Below are positions 50,301 through 58,199 of a DNA stretch of 64,000 nt, in pieces. The notes below the pieces were generated by a model. That model did no database searches and had not been told where the DNA came from. It saw nothing but the letters and a program-made list of their open reading frames with translations. Numbering within the stretch: the stretch's first letter is position 1; each line of letters opens with the position of its first letter. A program made the translations under genes and the position numbers. This stretch comes from Liolophura sinensis (taxonomy: Eukaryota > Mollusca > Polyplacophora > Chitonida > Chitonidae), in NCBI RefSeq assembly GCF_032854445.1, contig NC_088295.1:36693385-36757384 (forward strand), written 5' to 3'.

Positions 50301-51647
50301 CATTAACGTGCGGTCGATTCCATAGTCAATAAAGATGTAATCTTCGTAGCCCACTGCTTGTTGTAAATGGTGCCATCTGGTTAAAACTCGTTCTTGCAAG
50401 ATATTCTTACTTGTGCAGTGTGACCCGGGTTCTTACTTGTTACACTTGAAAACTTGAGAAAACTGATATCTCATACCAGAATTCGCCGTAGTCTTTATTT
50501 ATCTGTATAACGTTTTCAGAGATGGTTTCTCTACCCGCCCGAAGAAAAGCCGACCTTTGACCCTAACAAGACGACGCTACACTGGATGATGGAGGACTAC
50601 CCTAAACTAAGCGAAGAGAACAAGCCCATGGAGTGTACCATCAATCAGGGGGAGGTAAGCCATTACGCTCCAGTCATTCCGATCAGAAAATGCCCTGTAC
50701 ATAGGTTATAATATTTCGCTCATACACAAGGCATAGGTCATTCTGCTATACAAAACAAGTTTTCAACACTGAATATAAATTAGGTTAGAACAAAAGTGAG
50801 ATTGAGTTTAAGTAGGCCGAAACTTCAAACAACAGTGTGTGTAATATGAATATTGTCAGTGTGTCAGAATCAAGTTTTCTAGGAAGAACCAAGAAGTGAT
50901 CCTTTAAGCCCATAGAAACGCTGATAACATTTCAACACATATAGTTCCGTAGGCGTCTTGTCATTAATTTTGTTGAGCGACATAAGTGTTATGGTAAATA
51001 GATGTTACCTTTTCATAAAATACATAGCACTCAGAGCAGATCCATTGTGTCAAACCTTTTGTGGAAAGTTGTTAACCGTTAGGTATTGACAGGCAAGCAT
51101 AATTTACACTCTGTTATGAGACCTCTGTCAACAAGCGCGAGCTTTTCGCGCTGATCCGCTATCGACATACACTCAGCTAGATCTTCAGGATACATTAAAC
51201 TCTTAGTTTTATTTCTTAAGAGGAAGTATATGATGTGGCACATACAAGTACAAAAAGCTTTTCAGCTTTCTTTTTGGGGCGTGAAAATGGCTTTAAGGCA
51301 AATTTTCCTAGGGTCAGAGGGGTCAGTCTGTCCGGAAATTAAGTAGCCTGCTGGTGGTGACGTCAACGGCACGTGACGTTATTTCGGAATATTTCTGACC
51401 ATGGACAGAAAATATGCATAAAACAGAAGGAATGTTTAGAAATATAAATTTTACTTCCAAATGAACATTTTTTCTCTCAATCTTCAGGCATAATTTCAGC
51501 ATTTTCATTTTGTTTTTCGTAGAAAGCCACGTGATGTTGGTATTTCTTTCTCCTTTTTAGCTTATCTATTTTCCGGACAGATGGTGGCACGGCACCCTGA
51601 ATATTGACACCAGCGTGTTTATTTCAACTTTCCTGGGACCAAGTTGA
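38345..51647 (+). CDS. JMJD8: JmjC domain-containing protein 8 (JMJD8), nine exons, exon 3 carries a frame break
   Basis: Exons: 38345-38454, 38966-39058, 39372-39421, 39930-40026, 40461-40529, 40768-40887, 46440-46507, 50520-50654 and 51561-51647 (TGA 51645-51647). Exon 1 gives a basic start then a hydrophobic signal peptide (MDRRLISGFLPVLIYFIEPI). Later matches are QYAFTQPVIIKGLT, IIRLSSANTYSYLK, FYWFGDNNHTEWEELF, AYSFG-like VYSFGLAGAGTGVPFHFHG, RWFLYPPEEKPTF and FPDRWWHGTLNIDTSVFIST. The JmjC fold keeps the histidines at FHFHG and RWWH. In vertebrates JMJD8 is an ER-lumen protein, and the signal peptide agrees. All junctions fit except exon 3, where an in-frame TAA (39418-39420) and a one-base phase mismatch disrupt the frame. 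Apart from this the model gives about 276 residues, normal for the family. The two largest introns (5.6 and 4.0 kb) hold SINEs and small ORFs. Confidence 0.92.
39072..39140 (+). mobile_element. Family IV SINE tail fragment
   Basis: TATCGCCACGATATGGCTGA then GCATTAAGCCATAATCATTC; related fragments lie at 15275-15345 and 10424-10462, the last ending in an ATTC microsatellite. Confidence 0.65.
39372..39421 (+). pseudogene. JMJD8: JMJD8 exon 3 with in-frame stop and phase break
   Basis: The acceptor (ttcttag) and the donor (AAG|gtaagt) are both strong. The exon continues the frame from exon 2 correctly as QYAFTQPVIIKGLT, then reaches CAA CAA TAA. It is 50 nt long and would leave one extra base, while exon 4 starts in phase 0. 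Two more bases before ACAACAATAAG would remove the stop and restore phase, so a 2-bp deletion here is the simplest explanation. It may be a null allele, a sequencing or assembly error, or tissue-specific exon choice. Confidence 0.7.
39466..39503 (-). repeat. C-rich tract (G-rich on minus strand), quadruplex-prone
   Basis: CACCCCCCACCCCCCTCAAC then CCCCCCCACCCCCC, in JMJD8 intron 3 about 45 bp past exon 3. Four or more runs of at least five G on the minus strand. Confidence 0.7.
39505..39660 (+). mobile_element. Family I SINE copy, truncated, with an internal direct repeat
   Basis: GGTTTCCACCTGTTTCCTCC, CCATAATGCTGGCTGCTGTC and CAGCGTAAAATGCC are family I segments. A GAATACGACATATATC-type insert separates the last two. 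JMJD8 intron 3. Confidence 0.8.
40147..40340 (-). mobile_element. Family III SINE copy, truncated
   Basis: AGAGTGAGTGAGTGAGTGCT, CCTCCTTGTTGCAGGACAGA and GCTGCTTCACTGAGACACC; the head is missing. JMJD8 intron 4. Confidence 0.85.
40966..41132 (+). mobile_element. Family I SINE copy with part of the tRNA head
   Basis: GGTCGAGGTGGTTAGGACAG corresponds to the A-box side and GTGAGTTCAAGTGCAGC to the B box. A deletion removes most of the body before CGTATAAGTGAAATATT. JMJD8 intron 6. Confidence 0.85.
42000..42145 (-). mobile_element. Family I SINE copy, truncated
   Basis: GGTGTTTTACCTTGTACTCA through CACGACCATCCGCAGGTTA. Confidence 0.85.
42903..43034 (+). CDS. Small ORF, 43 residues, beginning MAIFSVGANVYF, unrecognised
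   Basis: The ATG sits in a favourable AAACAAAATGGC context shared with the ORF at 43736. The short protein is polar after a hydrophobic start and has no signal-peptide or membrane features. It lies in JMJD8 intron 6, same strand. Chance cannot be excluded at this length. Confidence 0.2.
   Translation: MAIFSVGANVYFKEEKYQVTDNLKPIGTFECYTISDKYISPST
43248..43350 (-). mobile_element. Family II SINE tail fragment
   Basis: TTGGCGTTTGTTGTACGC, GGGGGTCAGTTTCATAGGG and CCCAGAGTAAACCG. Confidence 0.6.
43736..43861 (+). CDS. Small ORF, 41 residues, beginning MAYQCYSIGEKVTF, unrecognised
   Basis: It shares the AAACAAAATGGC start context with the ORF at 42903, and the first dozen residues are alike (S-[IV]-G-x-x-V-x-F). 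A good splice donor, AAAAG|gtaact, lies 33 nt in, so it could instead be a first coding exon. It overlaps, on the opposite strand, an ORF at 43475-43783. Status is open. Confidence 0.2.
   Translation: MAYQCYSIGEKVTFCHFAGEKEGLVVQNNTTKALQKYSDYL
44067..44131 (+). repeat. GT/G-rich tract, quadruplex-prone
   Basis: A (GT)n stretch passes into several runs of 6-10 G separated by T or A; JMJD8 intron 6. Confidence 0.8.
44595..44765 (-). mobile_element. Family I SINE copy, rearranged
   Basis: A minus-oriented tail half (ATTATGGTGGGAGGAAACCG) is followed by a short sense-oriented tail (ATTCTTGAGTATGGTGTTAA then AATAAATAA), so two fragments lie back to back. Confidence 0.75.
45171..45680 (-). other. 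169-codon open frame, partly SINE, no recognised product
   Basis: The frame starts inside a SINE tail fragment (45590-45668) and runs on through non-repeat sequence with many basic and polar residues. Beginning in a repeat and lacking any motif, it is probably fortuitous, but it is the longest open frame in JMJD8 intron 6. Confidence 0.2.
45588..45668 (+). mobile_element. Family I SINE tail fragment
   Basis: CCATTTCTCCCGCCATAATG then GTAATTCTTGAGTATGATGT and an AAATAAAT tail. Confidence 0.7.
46892..47041 (+). CDS. Possible first coding exon with a membrane anchor, inside JMJD8 intron 7
   Basis: From the in-frame ATG (MELVFCVYFCVLSIAMAIAV) there are about 30 strongly hydrophobic residues, then a charged stretch LLLDIRDEITSNR, followed by the strong donor AGG|gtatgt. 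This is the shape of an uncleaved signal-anchor exon. I could not find a matching downstream exon, so it is a weak call. Confidence 0.2.
47650..48930. other. JMJD8 intron 7, small ORFs only
   Basis: Plus-strand ORF 47937-48278 (113 codons) and minus-strand ORF 48535-48756 (73 codons) have no recognised motifs and no partner exons. A 3' splice-site-like tract on the minus strand (TTTCATTTCTAAATACAG) precedes the latter. Confidence 0.3.
48932..49127 (-). CDS. Small minus-strand ORF of 65 residues, unrecognised
   Basis: The frame starts MQYNSSRVTDTAFHEISETL and continues FGMAVAMVLEEMDAYYWEV. The composition looks protein-like, and a plausible donor GGAG|gtagtt follows YYWE. Upstream on the same strand is an AT-rich TATATAA-like sequence near 49150. 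No family is recognised; it could be a chance ORF in JMJD8 intron 7. Confidence 0.2.
49147..49160 (+). promoter_or_regulatory. TATA-box-like motif
   Basis: CTTATATAAAAG is a near-perfect TATA consensus in otherwise ordinary intron sequence. It could serve the plus-strand ORF at 49274-49504 or, read on the other strand, the ORF starting at 49127. There is no direct evidence of a start site. Confidence 0.2.
49454..49648 (-). CDS. Minus-strand ORF with an FGEP...NVKR motif, copy A
   Basis: The frame contains FPFNTELFGEPHYELTG and, 16 residues after FGEP, NVKRLLFFKK. The same two motifs in the same order and nearly the same spacing occur in the ORF at 52073-52363. Neither copy has a recognised family. 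It may be a remnant of a duplicated gene or of a repeat element. Confidence 0.25.
   Translation of the reverse strand: MGYYIDAYIHLVCSVVFPFNTELFGEPHYELTGAAWLVDNRRANVKRLLFFKKVWHDQEAHYKK
49997..50255 (+). mobile_element. Full-length tRNA-headed SINE (family I) with 16-bp target-site duplication
   Basis: The head carries an A box (TGGCTCAGTCGGTTAGCGC) and a B box (GTGAGTTCAAGTCCAGC), both close to tRNA promoter consensus. The body has the family's GCCGTACGTGGGAAGGTCTG and GGGCTCTGCCCGG segments, and the tail ends CACCAATCAAATAAAT. AAAAGATAATCGTGTC flanks it at 49981-49996 and 50256-50271. It is the most complete copy here and defines the sense orientation of the family. It lies in JMJD8 intron 7. 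Confidence 0.92.
50660..51555. other. JMJD8 intron 8, nothing further seen
   Basis: No repeat or ORF of note. Confidence 0.55.
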
Positions 51648-52072
51648 CGCCGGTGTTCTCTGTGTTCATAAATGTGAATATACAGAATCAATGTACAAAA
51701 ATTTGTTTGTACACATATTTGTATGTAGTATTTATAAGTCATTGTGTTGTATATTTGACCAATGCCGTAATATGGTAACACCTGGTAGCTGGAACACGGT
51801 TATCTGTACACAGCAAATGGTTGTGCTCTAAGCACAGTATGTATGGTTCTGTGTGGCATGGCGTGTATGAAAACATGGGTTATTATAAACAATTTCATAC
51901 TGCTGTTGTGACTGGGTTAACACGTTTAGTATGTACGTGTACTTAAAATGAAAGGAAGCTAAGAAATGAAGCACAGTTTTTCAGATAGACAACTGTCTGA
52001 AAACAATGTCTAAAAATACTTTTACTCATTTTTTGTTATTATTTTAACTTATTTTAAAAGAGTTAAATGCAT

Positions 52073-52363
52073 TCAGACGTTTGAATCTGGTGGGCTTCCT
52101 GAATCATATAGCTGGTGTTCGGGTACGTCACAAGATGTTTTCCCCTTCCAAAAACATCTTTTAACGTTAGAGTGAATGTTATAACCCACAAGTAAAGGAT
52201 TACTTAAACAAGGTTCTCCAAAAATCTCATATAGGTGAAAATAAAGAAAAGCAGGTGATGTGACATCAGAGTATCTTTGCCAGTGGGAAGAATGATCCAT
52301 AAAGCTGACGTTACAATTCGAACATTTGACTGCATTTACAGGAGTAATGTATCTAAAACACAT
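52073..52363 (-). CDS. Minus-strand ORF with an FGEP...NVKR motif, copy B
   Basis: 96 codons; contains FLYFHLYEIFGEPCLSNPLL and NVKRCFWKGK. It lies just downstream of the JMJD8 stop on the opposite strand, so it could overlap the JMJD8 3' UTR. At DNA level the copies share TTTGGAGAACC and a TAAYGTTAAA stretch. No family recognised. Confidence 0.25.
   Translation of the reverse strand: MCFRYITPVNAVKCSNCNVSFMDHSSHWQRYSDVTSPAFLYFHLYEIFGEPCLSNPLLVGYNIHSNVKRCFWKGKTSCDVPEHQLYDSGSPPDSNV
52240..52245 (+). terminator. AATAAA polyadenylation signal candidate for JMJD8
   Basis: About 590 nt past the JMJD8 stop; another AATAAA lies at 52805-52810. I cannot say which is used. Confidence 0.3.
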
Positions 52364-53368
52364 ACGTGAACATATTTGTGGAGACTCTTGCTGATTTCAT
52401 TTTTCTGAGGTCTTTCCCTTTATCTGATCCATATTTTAATGTGAGATTGTGCAAAACATTGGTGGAGTTTCTTCTTTACATACCTTGTTCGCTAGCCAGT
52501 AGCAAAATGCCATCGTACATATGTTTAAGGGAAGTGAACTGTTTTCTGAGAAGCCTTTGTATGATGGTATCCTGAATTCGTCAGTTCGCCCGTACATCCG
52601 TGCCCAGCCTATAATTCCCTTTGTTTTACATACATAATTTTGGTGGATACGTAGATGCACGGAAGACGAGCTTGCTCATGGGTGCCATGGTAACGAGATT
52701 GCCATTTTACCTATATTTGGTATATAAATAGGGATATATTGACAGTTACGTTGAATTCACCTGAGCTCTTGTTTGTCATATACTGTGGATCATATGTATT
52801 TTTGAATAAAAATTCGAGTATTGAAGTTTTTATTGTAGTTTATTATACACTGCCATGTAACCTGGTTGGAAAACTAGGTTCACCATGGTTCAAGTTCAAA
52901 TTAAAAGGTTTCCTGAGGTTTTCCTTTTACTGATAAAATATGTAGCTTGGGTCAATGGTCAGGATCTCGCGAACTAAGTGCTTATATTATCAGCCACCTA
53001 TACAGTATTTTTTTTAAATCTTGGGTCATAAACGCAAGCGCACATGATGTGACCAGACACACGAGTGACGTGTGCTTATCAGAAGATTTCGTCGACGTTC
53101 ACGTACATAACTGTTATCGACCTTTGGCCGAGTGTTGAGGTCTATGTCAAAAGGGGGGCATTTTGATACCAGTGTTAAAAATTCAGCAAATGTCAAGTGG
53201 TTTCTCGAAAATTATCTGAGGAACTCGACCTCATCTCAGTGGAAATAATAATATATACAGGTTAGCTTTGTATTGCCTTAAAGGATTAGTGTTCAGATTT
53301 AGTTACTTGCCCTAAGGATAAAGATTATAACAGTTTAACACCAGGCGGGCATCTAAGCAAACGTAATT

Positions 53369-53575
53369 ATGGCTTTAAATCCACCAAAAACAATATATTT
53401 ACTATACCCTAGCCGATCTCCAGCCGGCCGTCCGGTAAAGCTGGCGTCTAGCTGGCCTATATTACCTGGGAATTCGTATCAAAACGATGTCATTTTCAGG
53501 ATGGATTCTAGCTACACAGAAGCAAATGTAGTGCTGTATCAATTTGAACTCAGTGGACGAAGTTCCGATTTATGA
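53369..53575 (+). CDS. Small ORF, 68 residues, unrecognised
   Basis: ATG in an ATTATGGC context; begins MALNPPKTIYLLYPSRSPAG and ends at TGA 53573-53575. No motif, membrane segment or neighbour clarifies it. Possibly chance. Confidence 0.15.
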   Translation: MALNPPKTIYLLYPSRSPAGRPVKLASSWPILPGNSYQNDVIFRMDSSYTEANVVLYQFELSGRSSDL

Positions 53576-54015
53576 CACTGACATCTCTACATGGTCAAAG
53601 CTCAGATTTTGAGATTTCAGACGTTAAATTTGATCTTTGTCCATACATTTCCAACCGCACTGGCAGCACGACGTGATAGGCTATATCTTCATCCTGTCAC
53701 ACTGTAGGTTGTGTGTATGTCAGATTTAATATTTACTATTCCTTCCTTCTGTCCGTTTTACAATAAATATCATTCTATTCCCCGAGTGGATTTACTTTAA
53801 AAATGAGTTCGCGGGAATTAATGTTCGTGCAGTTAATGAAGGCAATACTGAAAAAAAATCTTACAACTGTTTAATTTTTCTGCTTAAATTATGGCCGGAA
53901 TTACTCAAGCACATCAAACAAGTGTTATCAAGGGTGGCTTTAATCATATTTTGGTCTAATTGATCTAATTGAGTTTATAAACATGTATTTAAAGTCCAGT
54001 TTTTCCTCACTGCTG

Positions 54016-54403
54016 TTAAAATTTAGCTGACTGCCAGGATTTCTTATCCCATCTTCTGCCAAACCTGACAAGGGATTTGGCTGTGTTTGGTGGGTATAAA
54101 ACCCTTCCGTCTTGTGCCGTGAATCCACGCTTTCCTAAGGGCCAAACCGCCTGCAAACTAGAAAAAAAAAACATAATAACACCAGGGTTTTTCGACGACG
54201 TGTTTTTACCACCGGATGCAGAACAGCAAACCATTTCGTGGAAAAATTCGATATGCTTGTTGTCACTTGTGTGGCTTATCAACATTGAACTAAATCGCGA
54301 AGCTCTGATAGCTTGTAAAGGTTGGACTTTTACGACGTCATTCTGCGGAGACCATACTGAGTGTTGGCGGAGAAAAAGGACATATCCCAGCATCATCATC
54401 TAG
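54016..54403. other. Segment open on both strands (127 codons minus, 108 codons plus)
   Basis: About 390 bp with few stops in two opposed frames, more CG-rich than its flanks. Neither translation resembles a family I know. It may be an exon on one strand, with the other frame as its shadow, or chance. Confidence 0.2.
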
Positions 54404-54404
54404 T

Positions 54405-55249
54405 GATCTTAATGTCATATTAATTTACTGTACTTTTTCCCCAATATTTTTACACTCAATTTAAGAATATATACAGGGGTAGCTAATTATGTATGAATAA
54501 CTAATCTGGACTCTGATAACTAATCCTTTAAGATTGTTTTGAACATCACGCTCTTTTAGACGTAGCTGAAAACATCTTGCTTCTAATATTACCTTATTGC
54601 CATATACAAGAACTTACTGCCATGTACATGTATTGGTTCAGGAATATATATAGTTAACGTATACTTATTCATATTTACTACCAACCTTGTAATCATCATT
54701 TTAAACTTCTAATTACTGGTATATTTTATTTAACATTGCTGAGCATTTTAGTCAACGTATTTTGTAACTCGTTAAAAGTGACGAAATAACACTGGTACAT
54801 TTGTCTGTTGAAAATCATTTTGTGTTATTTTTTTCTCCCGTTCCTGATTTCCTTGTCAGAAGTCTCCCAAAACTGATTAAGGCAACGGACTTCAAATGTC
54901 AATTACGTATGAGAGGGGAAACAAGATTAACCGCCTCTTAATGTGTGTTCCTCTCCTCTCTCAGTTCATACAATAAAATGCTTATCCTAAAAAATACATG
55001 GAAATATGTTAGATGTATATTGTACAGTAGACATGCTCGTCTGAGAACACAAGAATGCTTACAAATAGGCTGGGCTTGGGACCGTTTGCTTTAAATTTAC
55101 ATGTCTTTATCATAATCAAGCAGCTTTGACGGCTCGCTGCAGCCATGAATGTATATTCATGGTTGTGAGTGAAAACAAGTGAACGAAAAAGGGACACTGG
55201 TACATTCAATATCTGCATGGTGCTCGCTGAAAGTACAACGTAGCCTGCC

Positions 55250-55319
<70 letters not shown>

Positions 55320-56435
55320 TACTATATTCATGTACTATGAATTCACCAAGGTACAAGTGGATGCTTATATAGTTAGTTGAATATTATCACAATATCAAGA
55401 TATAAAATATGAAGAAATATTAAGAATATTAATAAGAATATAAATATGAATGTCATATACTGGTATACGTTTACCCTTGTGCGGCTTTCTGATCAGAGGT
55501 ATGTGTGATCAAGTGATTAAAAGCCGATTCCGGTAAACTGTATGTGCCTGTATACCATGTAGTTCCAATTATGTTATCTTGGTGCATTCGCGTACGATGA
55601 AATATAAAGCCTCTGGATAATTCAGTCTTGTGCTGCGGCGTATGTTATGTTTTGATAATAATGCGTGAAGTATGGGATGACCAAGCCAAGTGCATCTTGT
55701 CTCCGGGGCCCCATTTGGGACATATTTTACTTCAGGACAAACTAAATAATATATAGGCGTGGATGATATCGATTGACAATATCTTGATATGCATAAAACA
55801 AACAATAAAGTCATTCATAATTACCATCATTGAACTCCATTGCATGGTGTGTTGACTATGTTCAGCCGATAGTGTGTCTGCATGCACCATGCAAGTGCAT
55901 TGGCAAAGGGTATATACGAATGATAAAAGGCATATCGTTCCTAGACTATAGTATATGCTGTATTCAAAAGTAACAAATGATAAGCCTCATATATGTTTAA
56001 AAAATGTCGACAATTTCTTTGATTGCCCTTTTCTGAGTTACGTTTCTTATTCATAAATCTGGGCCTATAACTGAGATTCGTATACCAATGGTCAACCAAA
56101 TGTACGAAAGAGCAATTTTCAAAACAACTATCAATACAAACCACCTAAGACGTAAGGAAGTTTTTGAAAACTTATGACGGAGTCGTGTAAAAAGAAGCAG
56201 TCGACTTTTCAGTGCTTGGGGAGAGACGCATGGAATGTTTTGGGCACGAGATGTAAATCAGTACCTAAATAAACCATATCAATGTCCAAATAAACTATGA
56301 AGACTTGGAGAGTGGGAAAATTTGCGGCACCACGTCACCTAGGCTATACATGTCAGACTTCTCAAATCCACAAGCTTGTGGACAGTGGCCAAAGCGGGAT
56401 ACGTCTTTCATTTGTCCTATACATGTCTATATCGC
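54405..56435. other. Intergenic, AT-rich, one TA microsatellite
   Basis: Apart from the TA run at 55250-55316 I see no supported element. Confidence 0.45.
55250..55316. repeat. TA microsatellite
   Basis: (TA)n run of about 66 bp in the intergenic stretch right of JMJD8. Confidence 0.95.
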
Positions 56436-56439
56436 ATAA

Positions 56440-56555
56440 CGGATGGTCGTGGGTTTCCACCATTGCTCTGCCCAGTTTTCCCCCACCACAATGCTGGCCA
56501 TCGTCGTAAAGGAAATATTCCTGAGTAGGCGTCAGACATCAGTCAAATAAATCAA
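56440..56555 (+). mobile_element. Family I SINE copy, truncated
   Basis: ACGGATGGTCGTGGGTTTCC, CCACCACAATGCTGGCC and CATCAGTCAAATAAATC. Confidence 0.85.
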
Positions 56556-57685
56556 TTCAGATCGCGTTTGAACCATTCGAATATCGGGATTATTGCCACG
56601 CTCCTGTAATAGTTTTCGCAGATGATATGGCTATTTCGCCCATGGAATTAAATCACCGGTCTGTGGTTATTGATACGTAATAGATGTAAATGATTCAGTA
56701 AAAAAGTGGCCAGAGTATACTGGTATGTGGAATATAAGAGCCTGTATGTGTATATTTTGTAGGCCTACGTGTGTCCAGAAATATACTGACATGCGTGAAA
56801 CTGTTATGACAGTACATGCATGCTGTATATTTTTAATAAAGGAAGTGCTACCACTCGATTTTCCTAATGAAACGATATTTTCTTAGCACATCGCTGATTA
56901 AGGTGCCTTCAGCGAGGAGGCATTTTGCAGTTGCTTTGTTTATGGCTTTAAAAGGCCGCTTGTCTACTATAAGAAGGTGATATACTGGCCAAATTCTTTT
57001 CATAACAAACCACGAACTTTATTCTACTTCTCACTTATCTTAATTTTCAATGTACCATATCAGTTGACACACTCACGTGAAAGTCCTGTTGTTGTTGTAA
57101 CCCGTGACTACCGGGTCACAGGACTAACCTTATACCGACCAAAATTTATTGGCGATTGACAGGTGGAAAATTGAACGGGAATATCATACTGGGTATATAG
57201 CCACGACTCCACTGCCCAGCTATAGCGACCAGCAAGTAGGAAAAATGTTTGCCAAACAAACAACGCACCAACATTTGCTTAGCTCTACCCCATATCGTGT
57301 GTTATGTGTACGCTGAGCTGTTGCGGCATGCCCGCGAACTGCGTGCTCTCAAACAAGCCACACCGCCAAGGCTTTCACTCAGGTTCGCGTCAGTCAATAT
57401 GGAATTACCTAATCGCCGTGCAGTGGCACCTTCGTTCACAGGTGAACTGATATCACACATTTATCCGTGGAAGTGAAACAGGCAAACTGGATTTTTTCCC
57501 CAACTTCACAGTTCATGGTTTTCTTCAGCACGGCACGCGTGTACGCATGGTTTACTCTTGACTGATACAGGGTGAATAGCAACACCCAGCTATCTTGACA
57601 TACCAGATATGAAAGACGGGTGGATGAATACAGTGGCTTTTGAAATATTTTCGGTATAGCCAGGTCAGAAAAATTTATTCTCCGG

Positions 57686-58169
57686 GTGACGGAGGACGCT
57701 AATGGTGGGTGCGCACAGTACGCGGGTCTAGGTCGTGTCGAAGTCAAAGTCTGCATGGTTCAATGTCGCTGTCATAAACTACGACTTTCTGGATCTCGGG
57801 AAAAGGTGTGTAAACCTGTGAAAACGTGCACCTGTGGTTTCAAAGGGTTTAATCCAGAAAAGTTGAGCTTGAACTCTGTGCACATAAAGTTGTGTGTCAG
57901 CGGCTCGATCACCTGTGGTGCCGCTGTACGACAGCTATAGACTTAAGGACTCGGTTCACTCAGGCGATACCTGTATAGGCCTATTTAACCCATCCCGATA
58001 TACCCGGATCGTATCTTGATCCAGTTTATGGAACCGTTATATACAGAAAAGACATCACCCGGGATGTGGTGATACTATCGGCTGGACAGGTGTGTATACT
58101 GTCGTGATTACTAGTCAATGACATCGGCAGTGTAGCCATTGAAGCAGTTTTAACGACCAGACTGAATAA
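57686..58169 (+). other. CpG-containing segment with a Cys-rich ORF and a splice donor; possible first exon
   Basis: An 84-codon ORF (57686-57940) is rich in cysteine (CMVQCRCHKL, then CKPVKTCTCGF). It has no recognised family. Further on, GAATAAC|gtaagtacc at 58169/58170 is a strong donor. The region has more CpG than its neighbours, so it could be a promoter-proximal exon of a gene reaching to the right. No partner exon was found. Confidence 0.25.
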
Positions 58170-58199
58170 CGTAAGTACCTGTGAAAGGCGAATTTTGGT

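Noticed and set aside
54077-54403. Toxin-like or immune gene in the two-way open segment
   Set aside because: No motif supports any such function; left as an unassigned open segment.
55009-55356. 115-codon minus-strand ORF with an Ile-Tyr repeat
   Set aside because: It is translated TA microsatellite.
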